A DNA stretch of 64,000 nucleotides, taken from assembly GCA_963920765.1 (NCBI GenBank), contig OY987244.1:30298358-30362357 (forward strand). Reading direction: 5' to 3'. Below the pieces are notes generated by a model. It was not told the DNA's origin and searched no databases. It worked only from the letters and a program-made list of their open reading frames with translations. Position 1 is the stretch's first letter. Each line of letters starts with the position of its first letter. The translations under genes and the position numbers were made by a program. The DNA is from Ulota crispa (taxonomy: Eukaryota; Streptophyta; Bryopsida; Orthotrichales; Orthotrichaceae). Shown here piece by piece: positions 58,372-64,000 of this stretch.

Positions 58372-61300
58372 TCAATCAGATGAAAGGCGGGCCAAGGTCA
58401 GAGCGAGGACCTGCACACCCTTGGTCATGTCGTCCACCGAGGAAAACTCATCAGGACGATGACTGTAACCCTTGTAACAAGGAACGAAGATCATGCCCAT
58501 GGGTGCAATTCTTGCCATGAACAGAGAGTCATGGTAAGCCCTGCTAATCATTAGCTTATACTCCAGCCCAAGCGACACTGCAGCTTCTCTTGCAGCTTGC
58601 ACTATCTTCTCTCCACTCTGTGCAGGGGGGTCTTGGTTCACCGTATCAAAACTGGTGATTCTGACATTCCGATTCTTCGCAATTGTTTCTGCCGACGCTC
58701 GAATCCCTGCAACGACTTTGTCTCGCCGGGCTTCGTCGATGTCGCGGACGTCAATCTCAAGGCGAGCTTCTCGAGGGATACTGTTCACTGCTCCGGGGTG
58801 AATCTCCAGAACTCCCGTTGTGCCTACGGTGTCAACCGACCCGGATGCCAGAACGTGCTGCTCTACTGCAAGGGCCAACTCTGCTCCCGCAAGCCCAGCA
58901 TCATTCCTGTACGCCAAAGTTACAGTAAGTTTTGATCCTCCCATCAGTCCTCACTTCCATAGACAACTGCTTGCTCAACTCTTACTTATAATGCATCTCT
59001 CAGACATATGAAAAAATAGAGCCAGGGTTCAGTGAGATTAGAATGTTCAAAAACTTTCAGAGAAAGTGAATGTTTTCAAGGGAAAATTTCATGGATACCC
59101 CTGAAGTTTGCCATATTTACATAGATACCGCTGGTTTTCCAGAAATTACACAAACACCCTTGGTCCATAATTTTCAGGCGTTTGTTTTGTTATGCACGCT
59201 ACTTCTTTCATGACCAATGTTAAAACAAGTAATGCAATAGAACAGAAAAGAAGCAGCTTGCACACAAGGGAGAAAGAAGTGGCATGCACAACAAAACAAA
59301 ACAAAAGCCTGAAAATTATGGATCAAGGGTATGTGTAATTTCTGAAAAACCAGGGGTATCTATGTAAATATGGCAAACTTCAGGGGTACCCATGACATTT
59401 TCCCTATTTTCAATGGGGAGATCCTCCCTATGAAGAGAATTCTGCTTTCTGAAACAGTCATTAAAAACATCGATATAGACAAGGGAAGATTACCTGTTAG
59501 GCATGAGCATGGCTCCGGCATGGCCACCATCGCCCTGGAACCCGACTTTCAAGCTAGCTGGTGCAGCGATGGCTGTCACAACACCAATTGGAATACCTAC
59601 ATCGAAATACCTAAGGTAAGCAAAACTACAACTAGCTTATTCCTGAACAGGAAGAGACGATTGAGAACTGAAGAAGAAAGGACAATGAGAGTACTTGCAT
59701 GCGAAACCGAAGAAATACTCAAGATAAACTGAATTGCAACTGTGACAAGAATTGAGAGAGGCAGATTTGAGGTGAATTCCTTGCCTTCCTTTTCAAGGAG
59801 AGGGCCTTGTTCAATGTGAAGCTCCACGAAGGCCGAGTAAGCTCCTTTTGCAAGTCCAGACTCCTCCAGCTTCGTCTCCACGTCGGTATACCCTGCCGAC
59901 CTGGCGGCGTCCACAAAGGAGACGTTGTCACCGTCCTTGGCCGCCCTGAGGATGTCGAAGATCTCACCGCTCTTGGCCATGGCGCGACTGCCCAGGCATC
60001 CGAAGCCGAACCGGGTGGGCTCCTCAGATGCAAACATTATGGCCTCCACTGCTCGTTTGGGCTGGAACTTCACCCTCTGGAGCGCTTCAATGGCTTGGAT
60101 GGCGCCCACCACGCCCAACACGCCGTCATACTTGCCTGCGTAAGGAATGGCGTCGGTGTGCGAGCCGGAGCCGACTGCTGGGAGCGATGGGTCGGTCCCC
60201 TCCCAACGGCCGAAGATATTGCCTATGGCGTCCTCTCGGATTGACAGACCGGCTTCACTCATCAATGTCTTCACATATCTGTGATTGGGTTACAACCATT
60301 CACAGGAAAGGCATTCTTGGTTACGAAAAAACGTCTCCAGTTTGCAAGGTTTTGACAACCTTTTTCAGTCTTTGCATGAGAACTCGTAGCTTAAGAATCA
60401 ACAGAATCGAAAGAAAAGCAGTATAAGGCAACCAGGGCTCCTATGGTGCGGTGGGTGTCTGTGGCACTGACCATAGCGAATGTTGGTGTCATGTTCATAA
60501 TTCTTATGACATTTCACAACTTTATTCTAGAAAAAAAAAGGCAACAAAATGAGACTGTATATCATTGGTATTTTAGCCTCCTCTCGGATTGACAGACCGG
60601 CTTCACTCATCAACATCTTCACATATCTGCAGCCGAGGTTAGGTCACCGGGGGAGCACATCCTTGGTTACGAAAAAACGTCTCTAGTTTGCAAGGTTTTG
60701 ACAATTTCTTTCAATCTTTGTATGAGAAGTCGTAACTTAACCCTTAAACGACCGAAAGGCCCTTTGCGACCAGTACAATTCGGGGTATTTTTCTTATATT
60801 TGGGATGGATCCACATCTCTACAACATTTGAGATTAACAAAGAAGTTGGAGAATAGATCAACGCGGTTCTAGTGAGCTGCTTGAGATCCCAAATTAAAAT
60901 TTCTTATTGGTAGCAAATGATAGTTATACGTCAGCGTATATACTATGCCCTATGGTCGTGTAAGGGTTAAGAATCAACAGAAACCTCGCCAGTTTGCAAG
61001 ATTTTGACAACCTCTTTCAATCTTTGTATGAGAACTTGTAGCTTAAGAATCAACAGATTCGAAAGAAAAGCAGTGTAAGGCAACCAGGGCTTCGAATTCT
61101 TACTTGCGAACTGCGACGTCGTTCGGGGTGTAAAGAATGCGCGTCACGGTGGGTGCTGGCGTGTCGGAGAATGTGGCGAGTTCGTCAATTTGCGCTTGCA
61201 ACTTGGCGCCATCCACAAACAGCGTCTCGGTGGCGCTACTCTTGCAAACTCCGCCAGTGTCGGTGCTCTCACATAGCCCAAGCGTGAACGTCACCTCCAG

Positions 61301-61372
61301 TAACAGCACAGCCAAGTACATACCCCCTCGCCATAGCTTCTTCATCCTTCTAGCAAAGAAGATAGATATCAC
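58372..61372 (-). CDS. UAH: Ureidoglycolate amidohydrolase
   Basis: Exons 61372-61104, 60278-59785, 59596-59494 and 58906-58372 give 466 aa, or 457 aa from the second Met at 61345. It hydrolyses (S)-ureidoglycolate to glyoxylate, CO2 and ammonia, the last ureide step of purine catabolism; plant UAH is in the ER. The N-terminus has a secretory signal (MYLAVLLLEVTFTLGLC). M20-peptidase-fold metal sites are visible: GSHTDAIPYAGKYDG, FASEEPTRFGFGCLGSR, ELHIEQGP and ISRAYHDSLFMARI. DELATFSDTPAPTVTRILYT and YKGYSHRPDEFSS separate UAH from allantoate amidohydrolase. Intron 2 uses a GC donor (G|GCAAGG). Intron 1 contains a tandem duplication with a partial copy of exon 2 and a 234-bp TTAA element. 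Intron 3 holds a MULE-like MITE. Confidence 0.92.
59080..59404. mobile_element. MULE-like MITE in UAH intron 3, 325 bp with 9-bp TSD
   Basis: The left GGGAAAATTTCATGGATACC is mirrored by GGTACCCATGACATTTTCCC. The arms extend through CTGAAGTTTGCCATATTTAC and its inverse to TTTTGTTATGCACGC. The flanks TGTTTTCAA (59071-59079) and TATTTTCAA (59405-59413) match at 8 of 9 positions. A 9-bp duplication and G-starting termini fit Mutator-like elements. It is the best-preserved copy of this family in the window. Confidence 0.78.
60577..61090 (-). pseudogene. Duplicated UAH intron segment with partial exon-2 copy
   Basis: 60585-60638 repeats the start of exon 2 (rc: ATATGTGAAGATGTTGATGA and on to CGAGAGGA) with an intact CTGCAG acceptor, but breaks off after about 55 bp where real exon 2 continues. 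The following intron sequence (GTTTGCAAGGTTTTGACAA to AGGCAACCAGGGC) occurs near 60338-60440, 60686-60736 plus 60971-60984, and 60991-61090. If spliced in, the pseudo-exon would have no downstream donor matching the gene. Confidence 0.75.
60737..60970. mobile_element. TTAA-type MITE, ACGACC family, 234 bp, in UAH intron 1
   Basis: TTAACCCTTAAACGACC on the left and GGTCGTGTAAGGGTTAA on the right match at 16 of 17. The insertion splits a duplicated segment. The paralogous copies at about 60382 and 61045 read GTAGCTTAAGAATCAACAG with a single TTAA, while here the same flanks read GTAAC-TTAA...TTAA-GAATCAACAG. That is the exact TTAA-only duplication expected of piggyBac-type insertion. Confidence 0.85.
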
Positions 61373-62289
61373 CGCTGTAGGTAACCGAATCCCAGCCTTT
61401 CTTTCGAGCTAACTTAAATTACTTCATTTCTCTGCGGATAAAACAACGTCAATACAAAGGTACCGTCAATTGTACAATAATTAATCTCCGACACACTTTG
61501 CAGACTAGCTCACAAGAATTTGAAGCACTGGATTTGGTTCAGCACTCCGGCAGATTCCATGCGGAGCGCAAACACTACACGAAAACCACGACAAAACCCA
61601 GGTAAGTTATCACATGCCATCCTCGTCACCAGCTCTGTCACCAGATGAACCATGACCTGGATTTTTTGATGGCAAATTTTGATTTAGCTTACTTGTGAAT
61701 AAGGGTTAACGCAAACTGAATACAAAAACTGGGAGTTTTGTACTACCTAACCCGATCTGCAGAGAGCTTGAGAGCTTGAAGGGCTGACATGTTCACATAA
61801 AATCATGCAGAGATTGCAACAGTGACAATTCTAAATTCTAGAACGAAGTTCAGCTACTCGTGTTCTGTTGAGATGTGAGAAAGCATCTGGGTTTGCCGTA
61901 CCGGTTGTCGAGGAGTGTCATTCGGTGATTGCTGAGCTCAATTAGTCATCAAGCGAGTAACACACCTGGCCGACTCAAAGTATGACGAAGCTAACATAAA
62001 GATTCGGCCCTCTGTTTTGTCAGCATTCACAAGCACAAGCATGGGTTGAACTTTTAAGATGAAGAATCGCGGCTTCGTGTCTCACATGCAGGTGGCCGGT
62101 ATCAAAATTCCGTCGTCTCGGTTTTACATCCACTCATCTTCCATAAAAAGATTACTTTTACCCAAAATTCGGGATCTCCTAGGGTGTGTGTATATGACAC
62201 GGTCATAGGGGCAGCAGTGGCTCAGACCTTTCACCACTCCAGTCTTCCTAAGGGTCACAACTGCGTTGTGGCCACCAGAGCCGGTGGCG
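61373..62289. promoter_or_regulatory. Shared divergent promoter region, UAH and UGLYAH
   Basis: Only about 0.9 kb separates the two outward-facing start codons. The stretch is moderately GC-rich and free of recognisable MITEs, unlike most intergenic DNA here. A TATA-like CATAAAAAG at about 62142-62150 lies 140 bp before the UGLYAH start; no clear TATA box is seen for UAH. Co-regulation is inferred from gene function and arrangement only. Confidence 0.5.
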
Positions 62290-64000
62290 ATGGCGATGGC
62301 GATGGCGAGCAGACACCATCTTCTTCCGATTCTGTTTCTGACGGTTCTCTCCGCCGTCCTGCGCCTCGTGTGCTCCGCCTCTCCCATCTGCGAAGATGGT
62401 CAGTACCTTGCGGCTTGGGTTTGCATTTGAATTCTCGCTATTTTCTGAAATTTATGGTACATTCCTTCAATGGAATATGGCCTGGGTTTCTCCGTCAAGA
62501 ATCGTGCTTTGGTATGCATAACCTCTCTGTCTTTGTATGTGACGAGAATACCAATTCGTGAACTAATCGTACTCTGGATTGTTTTCGGCTGTGTTCTGCT
62601 CTTGCTCAAAAGTTTGCGAAGTCCTTCTTCATTAATTCAGCTAAACACAGAGAAATAACTCCGGGTTCCTTGGCGGAAATGACGAGGATCTGCGTTATAA
62701 ACGATGTGTTCTGCGAAATTTCTTGTGTACACCAAAATTATGGCATTTTGAAAGGAGCTTCAGCTCAGAACTGTGTTTCAAAATGGCGTTGTCTGCAGCT
62801 ACTTAGTTAATGCTGATTAAGCTTATAACGTAAGACTTGAAAGTGTTGAAGAATGTCTTGATGAACCAATAACTACACTGAGTGTTGCGTTTAGGTTGCC
62901 CCACACTAATTTCTCAACATTCTACATTATATAAATACTTATTGGTACTACTGTAATTTTCATCAATAATAACAATGTTTAAAGAGCTTAGCAACAACAA
63001 CAAAGTTGCAGAAAACAAACTAGTTGCGTCTAGGTTAGAAATCATATGAAATCCTAATATCTAAAGAGTTGCATACGCCATGAATCATAAGGTAACTTTC
63101 CAAGGTAAGACAACCTAATTGTTAAGGCAACGTAAATGCACTATTTAGTGTATATTATTTGACATAGCCGATTCTTTGATTTTTTTATGCGTCTAATTTC
63201 ATGATTGTTGCATTTGAAAATAATATAGTACTTGCTGATAATATTGCTTCTTCGATAATCTGCTTTCGACAGTGTTGGCATCTTCAACTTGTGGGGGTTT
63301 TGCTTCGGTGACGGACGCGTCTAACATATATTCCAAAGTGACAGATCCCACGCTGTCGGCGTCTCATCTCCAAGGTACACACTTATCTCCCACCATTGCT
63401 TTTTTTGTGTTACTAGATATTGATCTATTAGCCTTGCTGCTTCATGTTTCCTGCACTGTTGTCGAACTTGAGACCTGAAGAAAGAGATGTTTATATGCAG
63501 TTTCTTTACAAAGAGATTTTAGTGATTGTAGAGACATCTAGTTTGGTCGTACTTACATTGGTTGGATAGTTTCTATCCCAGTGAACCCAACATGCAATAG
63601 ATTTTCTTCCTCCATGCCTGATGCTTTTGAAAAGAGGTCTCCTGGCTTCAGTGTGCATTTAAAGACATTCATAGATCTCGAAATCTAAGAAGTGGAGCAA
63701 GTAGGGTTAATGAAAAGGCCGCCTTGCATATATAAGAGCAGTGGTTTTTGAGAAGAGGAAGCCCTTTCGGAGTTGATCTCATTGACCTTTGGTTTTATGA
63801 ATATATTAGGGTTCTTTATACTTTAAATAGGACTTTGTCGCTTTCAATACTTTATGGAATGCAGGGTCTAGGTGGCGGGTCTTTTATAGTACTCTTGTGC
63901 CCTAATTCTCTCTTTATAAACAGATCTGCCAGGATTCACTAGGAGCGTCCACGAGAGAGACCATGCTCTCATTACACCCGAAAGCCAAGTCTACAGCCCT
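62290..64000 (+). CDS. UGLYAH: (S)-ureidoglycine aminohydrolase, 5' part (runs off window)
   Basis: Exons seen are 62290-62398, 63273-63374 and 63924 to the window end, all joined in phase 1. The start is one of three ATGs in ATGGCGATGGCGATGGCGAG. It opens a classic ER signal peptide (HHLLPILFLTVLSAVLRLVC) in a frame different from the longer overlapping frame at 62184. Exon 2 gives YSKVTDPTLSASHLQ and exon 3 DLPGFTRSVHERDHALITPE, then SQVYSP, the N-terminal signature of plant ureidoglycine aminohydrolase (bicupin, Mn-dependent). The enzyme converts (S)-ureidoglycine to (S)-ureidoglycolate with ammonia release in the ER. The cupin domains lie beyond the window. It is head-to-head with UAH, which uses its product. 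Confidence 0.9.
62930..63155. repeat. Dispersed repeat in UGLYAH intron 1
   Basis: TATATAAATACTTATTGGTA to GCACTATTTAGTGTATA is homologous in direct orientation to 50975-51232. The shared blocks are AACAACAA..A.AGTTGCAG-type, AAATCCTAATATCTAAAGAG and TTAAGGCAACGTAAATGCA. Family unknown, non-coding. Confidence 0.55.

Noticed and set aside
59807-60426. Plus frames of 132-145 aa opposite UAH exon 2
   Set aside because: They are antisense shadows of the UAH coding exon running into the intron.
62184-62561. 125-aa plus frame overlapping UGLYAH exon 1
   Set aside because: It is the wrong frame: the frame beginning at 62290 gives a signal peptide and joins in phase to the conserved exons 2 and 3. 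The GDGDGDG run here comes from reading the ATGGCG repeat out of frame.

Overview
This window is nuclear DNA from a land plant. Its genes have many GT-AG introns, and the products are plant-specific: phenylalanine ammonia-lyase, chalcone synthase, the plant ureide enzymes and plant-type CPSF100. The chalcone synthase reads most like moss CHS as I remember it, and PAL is a single exon, so a moss or other bryophyte is my best guess. That placement is inference. Genes sit as GC-richer islands in AT-rich DNA packed with small transposable elements.

Layout. 1-21.3 kb has no host gene that I can support. It holds a CACTA-type MITE, MULE-type foldbacks, mariner-like MITEs and a decayed 7.8-kb piggyBac element (8205-15989). 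At 21.4-24.1 kb (+) lies an MSP1/ATAD1-type AAA ATPase, and at 25.9-27.3 kb (-) a chalcone synthase. From 27.3 to 40.9 kb is 13.6 kb of nested MITEs and foldbacks. PAL is at 40.9-43.1 kb (+). CPSF100 follows at 43.8-50.2 kb (-); I rebuilt 18 coding exons giving 737 aa. At 54.0-54.3 kb (+) is the small mitochondrial ATP synthase epsilon subunit, and at 56.7-58.0 kb (+) a secreted leucine-rich-repeat protein. Ureidoglycolate amidohydrolase (UAH) is at 58.4-61.4 kb (-). The first exons of (S)-ureidoglycine aminohydrolase (UGLYAH) start at 62.3 kb (+) and run off the right edge.

How the genes fit together. Two pairs have linked metabolism. UGLYAH and UAH catalyse consecutive steps of ureide breakdown (ureidoglycine to ureidoglycolate to glyoxylate). 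They are head-to-head across about 0.9 kb, and both have N-terminal secretory signals. PAL and CHS, the entry step and the flavonoid branch step of phenylpropanoid metabolism, are also divergent, but 13.6 kb of repeats separates them. MSP1 and ATP synthase epsilon are both mitochondrial but not adjacent.

The most unusual layer is the repeat content. At least eleven elements begin and end with TTAA followed by CCCCTAAA-like inverted termini. These form four terminal types: ATGCCC, GGACC, ACGACC and ACGTCCC. The piggyBac relic at 8205-15989 has TTAA ends of the same type, and all three catalytic Asp motifs are still readable, so it is a candidate relative of the source that mobilised them. One 234-bp copy sits in a duplicated piece of a UAH intron, so the empty-site sequence is preserved nearby.
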